Source: Marinobacter sp. S0848L
GTDB taxonomy: Bacteria > Pseudomonadota > Gammaproteobacteria > Pseudomonadales > Oleiphilaceae
Reading direction: 5' to 3'
NCBI RefSeq assembly: GCF_023016065.1
Contig: NZ_JALKAQ010000004.1
Location: 226,462-290,461 of the forward strand
DNA length: 64,000 nucleotides
Both the position numbers and the translations under genes were made by a program. This document shows positions 1-9,070 of the stretch, one piece after another (the stretch's first letter is position 1; the number at the start of each line of letters is the position of its first letter). The notes under the pieces were generated by a model that did no database searches, had not been told where the DNA came from, and saw nothing but the letters and a program-made list of their open reading frames with translations.

Positions 1-527
1 TGTGACATCGACATGCCGGCATACCCACACGGGTTGATGCGAGAGAACGGCTCCATATCCATGTTTACGTTCAAAGCCAAGCCGTGAAACGAACAGCCTT
101 TACGAACCCTTAGACCCAGCGAGGCAATTTTTGCGCCGTTGACATAAACACCCGGTGCGTCAGATCGGGGGGCCGCGTCGATGTCATAGTGAGCCAAAGT
201 ACGAACGATCGCCTGCTCAATCTCATCAACCAGTGCCCGGACACCCAACTTGCGACGGGTCAGATCAATCAGCAGGTAGACAACCAACTGACCGGGACCG
301 TGGTAGGTAACCTGTCCGCCCCGGTCCACCTGGATTACCGGAATATCACCCGGCAAAAGAATATGTTCAGCCTTACCAGCCTGCCCCTGGGTAAACACTC
401 GCGGATGCTCGAGGCACCAAAGCTCATCAACCGTGTTTTCGTCGCGTGAGGCGGTGAAGGATTTCATTGCCTCCCACGCTTCCATGTACGGCTGTTGCCC
501 CAGAGAGCGGATGATAAGATCTGTCAT
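1..527 (-). CDS. lipB: Octanoyltransferase LipB (3' end cut by window)
   Basis: Moves the octanoyl group from acyl carrier protein to lipoyl domains, the first step of lipoate assembly in the cytoplasm. About 175 residues are visible. The signature [12 protein letters not shown] lies at residues 69-80, the catalytic lysine at K133 (in GAKIASLG) and the acyl-accepting cysteine at C167 (in INPCG). The family is usually a little over 200 residues, so about 40 are missing beyond the left edge. The ATG at 525-527 shares one base with the ybeD stop (TGATG), which suggests coupled translation; ybeD-lipB adjacency is standard in gammaproteobacteria. Confidence 0.96.
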   Translation of the reverse strand, partial: MTDLIIRSLGQQPYMEAWEAMKSFTASRDENTVDELWCLEHPRVFTQGQAGKAEHILLPGDIPVIQVDRGGQVTYHGPGQLVVYLLIDLTRRKLGVRALVDEIEQAIVRTLAHYDIDAAPRSDAPGVYVNGAKIASLGLRVRKGCSFHGLALNVNMDMEPFSRINPCGYAGMSMS

Positions 528-796
528 CACAGCACCATATGAACGCGGCCAGTAGCCTTCAGTTCTTCGAACAATGCTTTGAGCTGAGGTTCCCCGGTCG
601 CCACGATCTTTACCCGAACCGAACAAAACCGACCATTGCGGCTGTCATTGACGGTTATATCAGCCCTATCAATGCCCGGCGAATGTTTCTCGACAATGGC
701 GGCAACCACATCAATGAAATCGGGGGCAGAGTCTCCGATCACCTTGATCACGTAATCGCATGGAAACTCTATTTTCGGTGCTTTCGGCTCAGTCAT
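527..796 (-). CDS. ybeD: YbeD family protein (DUF493), putative lipoate-related regulator
   Basis: An 89-residue protein of the YbeD/DUF493 family, a small ACT-like fold often found beside lipB. The precise role is not settled. The body CDYVIKVIG and the terminal VHMVL match the family, and the length agrees with the 87-residue E. coli protein. I chose the ATG at 796, preceded by AGGGCGG. An upstream GTG at 835 would add 13 residues that do not look like the family and would start 5 bases after the dacA stop. It lies between dacA and lipB on one strand, so one transcript is likely. Confidence 0.88.
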   Translation of the reverse strand: MTEPKAPKIEFPCDYVIKVIGDSAPDFIDVVAAIVEKHSPGIDRADITVNDSRNGRFCSVRVKIVATGEPQLKALFEELKATGRVHMVL

Positions 797-839
797 GCCG
801 CCCTGTACTCCCACGTCGTTGCGGACTATCCGCACGGTG

Positions 840-2015
840 TTAATTGAATAATTGAATGAAGAAGAGCTTGATGGAATCCCACAGACGTTTGAACAGACCG
901 CCCTGCTCTACCTCAGTCAGCGCCAGAACCGGTTGCTCGACCACGGTTTCACCGTCAAGCATCACCCGCACTTGACCCAGTTCCTGACCCATCTTAATGG
1001 GCGCTTTAATCACGGAATCAAGGTCCACCGTCGATTCCAGTTTATCGCGGGAACCGCGTGGAATGGTCACGTAGACATCCTCAGCCATACCAACCGAAAC
1101 CTGGTCAGCCACACCGCCCCAGACATCTGCCGCCATCAGCTCCTGGCCGGCACGGAACAAGCGCTCGGTTTCATAATAGCGGAAACCGTAGTTCAGCATT
1201 TTCTGGACTTCCTGCGCCCGGGCCGCCGAGCTGCTGGTGCCCATCACCGAGGCAATCAAGCGGGTATCATTTCGCTTCGCTGACGCAACAAGGCAGTAAC
1301 CCGCTTCTTCGGTGTGGCCGGTTTTCAGCCCGTCCACACTGTCGTCACGCCACAGCAACGCATTGCGGTTCGGCTGACGGATGTTGTTGTAAGTAAAATG
1401 TTTCTCGGCATAGATCGGGTAGTTTTCGGGGTAATCCTGAATAATAGCCCGGGCCAGAATCGCCAGATCATACGCCGTAGAGAAGTGATCCGGTGCCGGC
1501 AAACCGGTGGCATTCCGGAAGTTGGTATTCTTCATTCCAAGCAACTGAGCTTGCTGGTTCATGATATCCACAAAGGCTTCTTCGCTACCGGCGATGAATT
1601 CCGCCAAAGCCACCGAGGCGTCGTTACCGGACTGGATGATGACACCTTTCAGCAAATCGTGAACGGTCGCAGTGGTACCTTCACGCAGAAAAGTACGTGA
1701 GCCTTCGGTGCGCCAGGCATTCACACTGATCGGTACGCTGTCCTGCATGGAGATGCGCCCCTCATCGAGCTCACGCTCAACGATGTAGGCCGTCATCATT
1801 TTGGTCAGACTCGCCGGCGGCAGACGTTCGTTGCTGTTGTGTTCCATGATCACACGGCCACTGAGCGGATCCATCAGCACCCACGAGCTGCCGGCTATTT
1901 TAGGTGCCGACGGGATCAGCACCGATTGCGCGGCCGTCTGCGCGGAGAACACTGTCAAAGACAGAGCCAGAAGAAAGATTCGAGTAAACATTTTGAAAGC
2001 CATGGGTCGTTTCAT
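840..2015 (-). CDS. dacA: D-alanyl-D-alanine carboxypeptidase (PBP5/6 type)
   Basis: A low-molecular-weight penicillin-binding protein that removes the terminal D-Ala from peptidoglycan pentapeptides in the periplasm. It has 391 residues. A hydrophobic signal peptide covers about residues 8-29 and is likely cut after TAAQ or nearby. The three active-site motifs are SLTK (69-72), SGN (129-131) and KTG (231-233). The C-terminal part holds the beta-rich PBP5 C domain, and the last segment (RLWDSIKLFFIQLFN) is an amphipathic helix expected to anchor it to the inner membrane. An alternative ATG sits at 2003. It follows rlpA and precedes ybeD on the same strand. Confidence 0.95.
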   Translation of the reverse strand: MKRPMAFKMFTRIFLLALSLTVFSAQTAAQSVLIPSAPKIAGSSWVLMDPLSGRVIMEHNSNERLPPASLTKMMTAYIVERELDEGRISMQDSVPISVNAWRTEGSRTFLREGTTATVHDLLKGVIIQSGNDASVALAEFIAGSEEAFVDIMNQQAQLLGMKNTNFRNATGLPAPDHFSTAYDLAILARAIIQDYPENYPIYAEKHFTYNNIRQPNRNALLWRDDSVDGLKTGHTEEAGYCLVASAKRNDTRLIASVMGTSSSAARAQEVQKMLNYGFRYYETERLFRAGQELMAADVWGGVADQVSVGMAEDVYVTIPRGSRDKLESTVDLDSVIKAPIKMGQELGQVRVMLDGETVVEQPVLALTEVEQGGLFKRLWDSIKLFFIQLFN

Positions 2016-2060
2016 TCGCTGTCAGAGGTTTGTCTTATGTGTGATCTGAACTCAAAGGGC

Positions 2061-2963
2061 TCAGTGTGTGTCCGTCAGGACAATGGAGTTGCCGAAACCT
2101 TTTGCCTCGATCAGGTTCTGGGCATACCGGGCATCGTTCTCATTACCAAACGGGCCCACTTGCACCCGGTGGAAGCGCCCGTTACTCGTTGAAACTTGCC
2201 GCACCCGAACCGGATCTTCAAGCTCTCGTTGAGCGCGGGCGAGCATTGCGTTTGCAGGCTCCAGGCTACCAAACGCCCCGAGCTGAACAAACAACGCCTT
2301 ACGGGTGCTTTCAACCGCCGGCTTTTGGGGTGCAACCGATTCCGGAGCTGGTTTCGCCATCACGGTTTCACCATTAGGACTGTACGGCTTCCCGGCCAGA
2401 AACATGGAGCCGTCAGGTTTAACCGTAATAGCCTCCACTTCCACCCGTGCCGTGCCGCGAGATTGGTAACCCAGCTTTTTGGCCGCCGCGTACGACAAGT
2501 CGATCAGCCGGTCACCGTGAAACGGCCCCCGGTCGTTGACCCGAACAACCACCGAGCGACCGTTGTCCAGGTTGGTCACGCGGGCATAGCTCGGAATACG
2601 CAGCGATTTATGGGCCGCCGACATGGTGTACATGTCAAACACTTCGCCATTGGAGGTTTTGTGGCCATGAAACTTCTGCCCGTACCAGCTGGCGGTTCCC
2701 TGCTTCACGTATCCGTCGTTGGAATCAACTACGTGATAACTTTTGCCCCATACCTTATAGGGGGACTTGTTGCCCGCGCGGCGGGGTGCTTCGTAACGAG
2801 GCTCGGCGTCGGCCAAGCCACTGACGTCGTAATCCCCGTCAGGCGCCCGGTCTTGTTTTAGGGTGTATCGTGACGAATGGTCGACTTCTGGTGTGCTGGA
2901 GCAGCCCGTTAAAACAACGGCAACCATTACCACCCAAAAGCCTATGTTAAAAATATTCGTCAT
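2061..2963 (-). CDS. rlpA: RlpA family septal ring lytic transglycosylase lipoprotein
   Basis: A lipoprotein that cleaves peptidoglycan strands lacking stem peptides; the Pseudomonas homologue works at the division site. With the ATG at 2963 it has 300 residues. The signal peptide ends in the lipobox LTGC (C21). A double-psi beta-barrel follows (about 88-175), carrying E107, H118 and D144, the residues tied to activity in P. aeruginosa RlpA. The C-terminal SPOR domain (about 222-298, beginning FVQLGAF) binds denuded glycan at septa. The open frame continues upstream to 3044, but the lipobox position favours the shorter start, although no strong ribosome site precedes it. A mltB gene, often found between rodA and rlpA, is absent here. 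Confidence 0.93.
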   Translation of the reverse strand: MTNIFNIGFWVVMVAVVLTGCSSTPEVDHSSRYTLKQDRAPDGDYDVSGLADAEPRYEAPRRAGNKSPYKVWGKSYHVVDSNDGYVKQGTASWYGQKFHGHKTSNGEVFDMYTMSAAHKSLRIPSYARVTNLDNGRSVVVRVNDRGPFHGDRLIDLSYAAAKKLGYQSRGTARVEVEAITVKPDGSMFLAGKPYSPNGETVMAKPAPESVAPQKPAVESTRKALFVQLGAFGSLEPANAMLARAQRELEDPVRVRQVSTSNGRFHRVQVGPFGNENDARYAQNLIEAKGFGNSIVLTDTH

Positions 2964-3070
2964 AATTGCACGCAACTCATTGTTTGGTTTGTCAGAGCTT
3001 ACTGACCTGCAATATTGTAACGGGTTCCCACGGGCCTTAACCATTACCGGCCAGCCATGATTCGCCAGCG

Positions 3071-4216
3071 TCAGGCGGTAATCATCCGGCGATGGGTGTG
3101 AATCGACATGAGCACCCCGAACGCTGCCATCAAGGTAACCCCGGAGGTTCCACCATAACTGATTAGCGGCAAGGGCACACCGACCACCGGCAACAACCCG
3201 CTAACCATCCCTACGTTGACGAAGATGTAGATAAAAAATGTCATGGTCAACGCCCCTGCCAGCAGGCGCGCATAGGAATCCTGAGCCGACACCGCGATGT
3301 ACAGGCAGCGCAGAATGATCAGAAAATACACCGCCATTAGCAGCATCATGCCAACAAAACCGAATTCCTCGGCCAGCACAGCCACGATGAAATCGGTGTG
3401 GCTTTCCGGCAAGAACTCCAGATGGGACTGGGTCCCCTGCAGCCACCCCTTGCCGTCCATCCCTCCAGAGCCGATCGCCGTTTTGGACTGAATAATGTTC
3501 CAACCCGCGCCGAGCGGGTCACTTTGCGGGTCCAACAAGGTGAGAACTCGTTGCTTTTGGTATTCCCGCATCACGAAAAACCACATCAACGGTGCAGAAA
3601 CTGACACCGCACCAAAAAACGCGGCTATGAGTTTCCAGCTCATACCGGCAAAAAACACAACAAAAATACCGGCTGCGCCCACCAACAACGACGTACCCAA
3701 GTCGGGCTGCTGAACAATCAGGAACATCGGAAGCAATACAATAAACAGCCCGACCATCACCCGGCCAAGGGTCGGCGGCAGGAAGTACCGAGAGAGGTAC
3801 CAGGCCGCCATCATCGGGACCACCAGTTTCATTAACTCGGAAGGCTGGAACCGCGGCAGGCCCGGTATCGCCAACCAGCGCTGCGCACCTTTAGCGCCCA
3901 CACCCACCAGCAACACCGCCACTAAACCGGCCAGCCCTAGCGCATACAACCAAGGCGACCAACGCCTGAACACCGCCGGGTCCAACTGAGCAAACACCAG
4001 CATTACGCCAAACGCCACCGCCAACCGGATGCCCTGCGCTTTGACAACGTCAATATTTCGGTCGGCCCCGCTGTAAAGTACAAACAGACCGCCGCCGACA
4101 AGCGTCACGATTAGGAATAGCAAAATCGGGTCGAGGTGCAACACGTCCCAAATGCTCCGCGACCGCCCCAGTCCCGCATCCGTCTTGGCGCCTAACAAAT
4201 CGTTCCCCAGCCCCAT
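3071..4216 (-). CDS. rodA: RodA, SEDS peptidoglycan glycosyltransferase of the elongasome
   Basis: Polymerises lipid II into glycan strands during side-wall growth, as partner of PBP2. The 381-residue protein is strongly hydrophobic, with about ten membrane segments, as in the SEDS family. The region LEFLPESHTDFIVAVLAEEFGF matches the conserved SEDS loop (shown here as pieces LPESHTDFI and AEEFGF), and the C-terminal stretch PLISYGG is also typical. Its ATG overlaps the mrdA stop by one base (TAATG), so translation is probably coupled to PBP2. The closest alternative, FtsW, is present separately in the division cluster, and the pairing with mrdA settles the assignment. Confidence 0.96.
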   Translation of the reverse strand: MGLGNDLLGAKTDAGLGRSRSIWDVLHLDPILLFLIVTLVGGGLFVLYSGADRNIDVVKAQGIRLAVAFGVMLVFAQLDPAVFRRWSPWLYALGLAGLVAVLLVGVGAKGAQRWLAIPGLPRFQPSELMKLVVPMMAAWYLSRYFLPPTLGRVMVGLFIVLLPMFLIVQQPDLGTSLLVGAAGIFVVFFAGMSWKLIAAFFGAVSVSAPLMWFFVMREYQKQRVLTLLDPQSDPLGAGWNIIQSKTAIGSGGMDGKGWLQGTQSHLEFLPESHTDFIVAVLAEEFGFVGMMLLMAVYFLIILRCLYIAVSAQDSYARLLAGALTMTFFIYIFVNVGMVSGLLPVVGVPLPLISYGGTSGVTLMAAFGVLMSIHTHRRMITA

Positions 4217-6114
4217 TAGTGTTCACTCCCGTTCGGGGCCACCTGGCCCAACATCTGGCTTGCCTCTGCCGCGGGGAACTCTTCCAGCCAGGCATCAAAC
4301 AACCCACGGGCAACGGGTGCGGCAACGCTGCTGCCGCCACCGCCGTTTTCGACAATGATGGCGACGGCAATCTTGGGGTCGTCCGCTGGTGCAAAACCGA
4401 CGAACAGCGCATGATCCCGAAGCCGTTCCTTAATCTCTTCCGCGTCGTATTCTTGGTCTTTTCCGAGGCTAAACACCTGTGCGGTACCTGTTTTGCCCGC
4501 CATTCGGTAACTGGCTCCACTTGCGGCTCGTCGAGCGGTACCACGGGCTCCGTGCATCACTTCCTCCATGGTATCGACCACGTACTCCCAATTTTCCGGA
4601 TCTTTCAGAATCAGGGGGGTGTGGGTTTCTGCAGGCAAAAAATCAGCCGCTGACCGCTCGCCGCGAATATCTTTCAGCAGGCGGGGCTCAACCCACTCGC
4701 CACGATTGGCGATCAACGCAGTGGCCGTCGCAAGCTGCAACGGTGTAGCCAGGAAGAAGCCTTGACCAATCCCCATGTTGACGGAGTCCCCGGGATACCA
4801 CGGCTGATTGCGCATGGCGCGCTTCCAGCCGTCAGATGGCAACAAACCGTTCAAGGCGCCTGAGACGTCTAGAGTTGCGTCTTCACCAAAACCAAACGCT
4901 GAAAGATATTGGTGCATGATGTCGACCCCCATATCGGCGGCCACATCGTAGAAGTACACATCGCAGGACTGGGCCATTGCATGCTTAAGATCCACCCAGC
5001 CATGCCCGGAACGCTTCCAGTCACGGTACCGTCGACCTCCTTCACGCAACTGGAAATAACCCGGGTCCCAGATCTTCCGGTCACGGGTTGTCACCCCACT
5101 ATCCAGCGCCGCCACCGCCATCATCGGTTTGATAGTTGAGGCCGGCGGATACTGGCCGCGCAACGCTCGATTGAATAACGGCTTGTCGTTACTTTCACTG
5201 AGCGCACGGTAGTCCGCTACACTGATGCCTGTGACAAATTTATTCGCATCAAAACCGGGCACACTCGCCAAGGCTAAAATACCACCGGTCGCTGGCTCTA
5301 TCGCCACAACGGCACCCCTTCGTCCCTCCAGCAACTCATGGGCTTTGCGCTGCAGACGCAGATCGAGATGTAACTCCAGATCTGCACCGGGTACCGGATT
5401 TTCGCGCTCTAATACACGCAAAATCCGACCACGGGCGTTTGTCTCAACGTGTTGGTAGCCAACCCGGCCATGCAAGACTTCTTCGTAAAAACGTTCAATC
5501 CCGGATTTGCCAATGTAGTTGGTGCCTGCGTAGTTGACCGGATCGATCCGGTTCAGTTCTTCGCGATTGATACGGCCAACGAACCCTAGAGCATGAGCTG
5601 TGAGGTCGCTGTGAGGGTAATAACGAACCAGCTCTGCGGTGACTTCCACGCCCGGAAACTCATGCCGGTGTACCGCCATCGTGGCAATATCCGCTTCACC
5701 AAGGTCATAAAACAGGGGAATTTCCTGAAAAGGTCGCCGTGGCTCGTTCAAGCGTTTCCTGAAGCGTTCGAGGTCTTCTTCTGCGATTTCAATGATGCCG
5801 CCCAAACGCGCCAGAGTTTCGTCAATAGGAGCGGCCCGCTCGGGCACAATGGTCAGACTGAAGACCGGACGGTTTTCCGCCATCAGCTCGCCGTTTCGGT
5901 CATACACCAAACCACGAGGTGGCGGCACTGATTGCACCTGCACGCGGTTTTTATCAGACAGCGTGTTGTAAACGTCGTGCTCAACAACCTGCAACTGATA
6001 CATGCGGGCCAAAAGCCCGGTCATCAACAACACGACGAACAGCAACATCACCAACGCACGGCGTTGGAATAACCGGCGCTCTGCCGCGGTGTCTTTGAAT
6101 TCACCCCAAGCCAT
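4216..6114 (-). CDS. mrdA: Penicillin-binding protein 2, elongation-specific transpeptidase
   Basis: Class B PBP that cross-links new peptidoglycan for rod-shape elongation. The 632 residues match the usual length (about 630). One membrane segment spans about residues 20-40. The N-terminal pedestal domain carries VPPPRGLVYDRNG (about 63-75). The transpeptidase domain has S326-T-I-K329, SCD in place of the SxN motif (in MAQSCDVYF), and KTG in AGKTGTAQVF. SCD at the second motif is normal for PBP2 proteins. It sits 8 bases after rlmH and overlaps rodA by one base, giving the common rlmH-mrdA-rodA order. Confidence 0.97.
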   Translation of the reverse strand: MAWGEFKDTAAERRLFQRRALVMLLFVVLLMTGLLARMYQLQVVEHDVYNTLSDKNRVQVQSVPPPRGLVYDRNGELMAENRPVFSLTIVPERAAPIDETLARLGGIIEIAEEDLERFRKRLNEPRRPFQEIPLFYDLGEADIATMAVHRHEFPGVEVTAELVRYYPHSDLTAHALGFVGRINREELNRIDPVNYAGTNYIGKSGIERFYEEVLHGRVGYQHVETNARGRILRVLERENPVPGADLELHLDLRLQRKAHELLEGRRGAVVAIEPATGGILALASVPGFDANKFVTGISVADYRALSESNDKPLFNRALRGQYPPASTIKPMMAVAALDSGVTTRDRKIWDPGYFQLREGGRRYRDWKRSGHGWVDLKHAMAQSCDVYFYDVAADMGVDIMHQYLSAFGFGEDATLDVSGALNGLLPSDGWKRAMRNQPWYPGDSVNMGIGQGFFLATPLQLATATALIANRGEWVEPRLLKDIRGERSAADFLPAETHTPLILKDPENWEYVVDTMEEVMHGARGTARRAASGASYRMAGKTGTAQVFSLGKDQEYDAEEIKERLRDHALFVGFAPADDPKIAVAIIVENGGGGSSVAAPVARGLFDAWLEEFPAAEASQMLGQVAPNGSEH

Positions 6115-6122
6115 AGCTCGCC

Positions 6123-6593
6123 CTAGGCCCGGTGGTATGGATGATTACGTGTGATCGACCAGGCACGGTACAGCTGCTCAGCCAGCAGAATACGCACCAA
6201 AGGGTGAGGTAAGGTAAGGGGGGAAAGTGACCATTGTTGATCGGCCCGCTGCCGGCAAGCGTCGGCGAGGCCATCCGGGCCACCCACCAGAAAAGACACG
6301 TCCTGGCCATCTTGCTGCCAGCGCTCCAGCTGGCTGGCAAGTTTTTCCGTTGACCACGGCCGCCCGCCCACTTCCAACGCAACCACCCGATCCCGCTGCC
6401 CTACAGCGGAAAGGATCGAATCGCTTTCACGCTGCATAAGTCTTGGGATATCAGGGTTTTTGCCGCGGTGAGGCATGGCAACTTCAGTCAACTCGAGGGG
6501 CAGCTCCGGTGGCATCCGGCGCGCATAATCGTTATACCCAGCAGTGACCCAGTCGGGCATCTTCTGCCCCACGCAGATCAATCGCAGGCGCAT
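6123..6593 (-). CDS. rlmH: 23S rRNA pseudouridine-1915 N3-methyltransferase
   Basis: SPOUT-class methyltransferase that modifies pseudouridine 1915 in helix 69 of 23S rRNA on assembled 70S ribosomes, using S-adenosylmethionine. The 156 residues match the family length (155 in E. coli). The N-terminal start [15 protein letters not shown] and the knot region FLVGGPDGL (near residue 102) followed by [20 protein letters not shown] are diagnostic. The gene starts 2 bases after the rsfS stop and is followed 8 bases later by mrdA, so all three probably share a transcript. Confidence 0.96.
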   Translation of the reverse strand: MRLRLICVGQKMPDWVTAGYNDYARRMPPELPLELTEVAMPHRGKNPDIPRLMQRESDSILSAVGQRDRVVALEVGGRPWSTEKLASQLERWQQDGQDVSFLVGGPDGLADACRQRADQQWSLSPLTLPHPLVRILLAEQLYRAWSITRNHPYHRA

Positions 6594-6595
6594 GA

Positions 6596-6946
6596 TTATT
6601 CGCTGCCTGCCGCACCAGCGTCCGGAGCATCACGCCAGAAGCGTTCCAGATCGTAGAATTCCCGGGCCGCTGGCATCATCAAGTGCACAACCACATCGCC
6701 CAGATCGACAAGAATCCAGTCACTGCCCGGCGCACCTTCTACGTTATTCGCCCGCATGCCTTGCTCTTTGGCTTCGATAACCACGGAATCAGCCAATGAT
6801 TTCACGTGTCGGCTGGAGGTACCCGATGCGAGAACCATAAAATCAGTAACGCTGGTACGATCACGAACATCAACCACGCTGATGTCTTGCGCTTTGATGT
6901 CTTCCAGCGCGTTTACGACCAGATCTTTCAGTTGTTCTGCCTGCAT
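6596..6946 (-). CDS. rsfS: Ribosomal silencing factor RsfS (Iojap family)
   Basis: Binds ribosomal protein uL14 on the large subunit and blocks subunit joining when nutrients run out. The 116 residues fit the Iojap/RsfS family. Visible signatures are the N-terminal [15 protein letters not shown], then [18 protein letters not shown], and the C-terminal [19 protein letters not shown] with the EFYDLERFW ending. The order nadD-rsfS-rlmH is widely conserved. There are 70 bases between the nadD stop and this start, so a separate weak promoter is possible, although none is obvious. Confidence 0.96.
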   Translation of the reverse strand: MQAEQLKDLVVNALEDIKAQDISVVDVRDRTSVTDFMVLASGTSSRHVKSLADSVVIEAKEQGMRANNVEGAPGSDWILVDLGDVVVHLMMPAAREFYDLERFWRDAPDAGAAGSE

Positions 6947-7016
6947 AATTACCCTGTGTTCCGGGCGCTGGCCCAGATGGCCGCCCGATTAGTGATATTC
7001 AAGCGCGATTGTAGCA

Positions 7017-7667
7017 CTAAAAGTTTCTGTCGGGGCAGGCACCGTACAGGCCGTGCTCATGAATTCTCTGCAAGACAGAATCGGGCAACAGGTAACGTGG
7101 TGAATGCCCGCATGAAATTCGCTGACGGATCCCGGTTGCGGATATCTCAATTAACGGTGCATCAAACTCAAGAATCTTGCCCGCAGGCGCCTGGCACAGA
7201 TCTTTTGCCGTGGCGGCACGATGTTCTTCAAGCAAGCGTTTGGCCACACTACCCTCGGGTAAATCCGACCCGGGGCGTTTAACCACAATGATGTGCGCCA
7301 GGGCGGGAATGTCCTGCCACTCACGCCACCGATCAAAACTGGCGAAGGCATCGGTGCCGACCAGCATCACCAAAGGCTCGTCGGGGCCAATGTCCTGTCG
7401 CAGTTGTCGCAACGTATCGGCAGTATACGATGCCCCGGCGCGCCGCAATTCCCGATCATCCACACGCAATTTTGCTTCACCCTCTATCGCAAGAGCGATC
7501 ATCTCGAGCCGCTGAGCGGAGCTTGCACCGGTATCACCACGATGAGGTGGAATGTGGCAGGGCACCAGATTCACCTGCGGCACCTGCAGCACTTCAGCTA
7601 CCTCGAGCGCTAAACGCAGGTGTCCGTGGTGGATCGGGTCGAAGGTGCCGCCGTAGATAACGTACAT
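7017..7667 (-). CDS. nadD: Nicotinate-nucleotide adenylyltransferase
   Basis: Adenylates nicotinate mononucleotide to form deamido-NAD in NAD synthesis. With the ATG at 7667 it has 216 residues, close to the family norm. The nucleotidyltransferase motif YGGTFDPIHHGHLRLA lies at the N terminus, with HHGH as the HxGH element. Near the C terminus, ISATGIRQRI is the ISxTxxR element that contacts ATP. A TTG codon at 7670 directly before the ATG is an alternative start. The gene begins 3 bases after the proA stop, which fits a proA-nadD-rsfS operon. Confidence 0.95.
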   Translation of the reverse strand: MYVIYGGTFDPIHHGHLRLALEVAEVLQVPQVNLVPCHIPPHRGDTGASSAQRLEMIALAIEGEAKLRVDDRELRRAGASYTADTLRQLRQDIGPDEPLVMLVGTDAFASFDRWREWQDIPALAHIIVVKRPGSDLPEGSVAKRLLEEHRAATAKDLCQAPAGKILEFDAPLIEISATGIRQRISCGHSPRYLLPDSVLQRIHEHGLYGACPDRNF

Positions 7668-7670
7668 CAA

Positions 7671-8927
7671 TCAGGCCCGGATGTGACCATCACCAAAGAC
7701 TACGTATTTCTGAGACGTCAAACCATGCAGCCCAACCGGGCCACGGGCATGGATCTTGTCGGTGGAAATACCGATCTCGGCGCCCAGCCCATATTCGAAC
7801 CCGTCAGCAAACCGTGTCGAGGCGTTGACCATCACCGAACTGGAGTCTACTTCGGTCAGGAAACGGCGGGCTCTTGTGTAGTTTTCGGTAATGATGCTTT
7901 CGGTATGCTGAGAACTGTAGCAGTTGATGTGGTCTATAGCCCCGTCCAACCCCGTTACAACCCGCACTGCGAGAATCGGCGCAAGGTACTCTTCGTGCCA
8001 ATCCTCTTCACTCGCGGCAACTATGCCCGGGAGAATCTTTTGCGTTTGCTCACAGCCCCGCAGTTCCACGCTTTTCGCTTTAAATTCTGCCGCCAGCAAC
8101 GGCAACAGGTCTTCGGCAATTTCCACGTCCACCAGCAGGGTTTCCATGGTGTTGCAGGTGCCGTAGCGATGGGTCTTGGCATTGATGGCAACTTTCAGAG
8201 CCTTTTCGGGATCAGCGTGGCTGTCGATGTAGACGTGGCACACGCCATCGAGGTGTTTGATCACCGGCACTTTGGCATCCCGGGAGATACGTTCAATCAG
8301 GCCCTTCCCGCCCCGAGGTACAATGACATCGATATACTGCGGCATGGTAATCAATTCGCCCACGGCATCCCGATCTGTGGTTTCAACGACTTGGACGGCG
8401 GTTTCAGGCAAGCCTGCCGCCGCCAACCCCTGAGCAATACACGCGGCCACGGCTTGATTGGAGTGGATGGCTTCAGAGCCGCCGCGAAGAATGGTCGCAT
8501 TGCCGGATTTCAGACACAGGCTGGCGGCTTCAACGGTCACGTTCGGGCGCGACTCGTAAATAATGCCGATCACCCCCAGAGGCACTCGCATTTTACCCAC
8601 CTGAATACCCGACGGACGATAGTTCATATCCGTAATCTCACCCACCGGGTCGGGCAAGGTCGCCACTTGCTTCAACCCTTCGATCATTGTGTCGATGCGG
8701 GCTGAGGTCAGCTCTAACCGGTCCAGCATCGCAGCATCCAACCCGTTGGCCCGCCCGTTCTCCAGATCTTTCTGATTGGCCTGCGCAAGCTCCGACCGGG
8801 CCCGATCAAGTGCGTCTGCGGTGGCTGAAAGCGCGTGATTTCTCACGTCCGTTGACGATCTGGCAACTTCTCGCGCGGCGGCCCGAGCCTGCTGGCCCAG
8901 CTGCGTCATGTACGCTGCAACGTTCAT
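7671..8927 (-). CDS. proA: Gamma-glutamyl phosphate reductase
   Basis: NADPH-dependent reduction of glutamyl-5-phosphate to glutamate semialdehyde, the second step of proline synthesis. It has 418 residues, matching E. coli (417). It belongs to the aldehyde dehydrogenase superfamily. The catalytic cysteine is C258 in [11 protein letters not shown]. Other family segments are [18 protein letters not shown] (113-130) and [16 protein letters not shown] near the C terminus. It is the first gene of the minus-strand run and is read away from the operon starting at 9071; the 143-base gap between them must carry both promoters. Confidence 0.97.
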   Translation of the reverse strand: MNVAAYMTQLGQQARAAAREVARSSTDVRNHALSATADALDRARSELAQANQKDLENGRANGLDAAMLDRLELTSARIDTMIEGLKQVATLPDPVGEITDMNYRPSGIQVGKMRVPLGVIGIIYESRPNVTVEAASLCLKSGNATILRGGSEAIHSNQAVAACIAQGLAAAGLPETAVQVVETTDRDAVGELITMPQYIDVIVPRGGKGLIERISRDAKVPVIKHLDGVCHVYIDSHADPEKALKVAINAKTHRYGTCNTMETLLVDVEIAEDLLPLLAAEFKAKSVELRGCEQTQKILPGIVAASEEDWHEEYLAPILAVRVVTGLDGAIDHINCYSSQHTESIITENYTRARRFLTEVDSSSVMVNASTRFADGFEYGLGAEIGISTDKIHARGPVGLHGLTSQKYVVFGDGHIRA

Positions 8928-9070
8928 TGATTTACCTTTTTATTTGCAAGCTGAATCTAAAACCGGTGGGTTACTTTACCTTTCCCGTTTCAAGTCCGCA
9001 CCCCAAACGACTATTATACCGCTGCACAAGATTTAATATTCAACGGATGTGCCGGTATAGGACTGTCACC

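Noticed and set aside
4216-6114. Missing SxN motif in PBP2 (SCD present) as a defect
   Set aside because: SCD is the normal second motif of PBP2 proteins.
7620-8705. Plus-strand frame opposite proA
   Set aside because: Antisense to proA, with no supporting start site or motif.
8687-9070. N-terminal extension of the first degenerate GGDEF protein into proA
   Set aside because: The extension would overlap proA by 241 bases and has no hydrophobic or family features; AGGA before the ATG at 9071 fits better.
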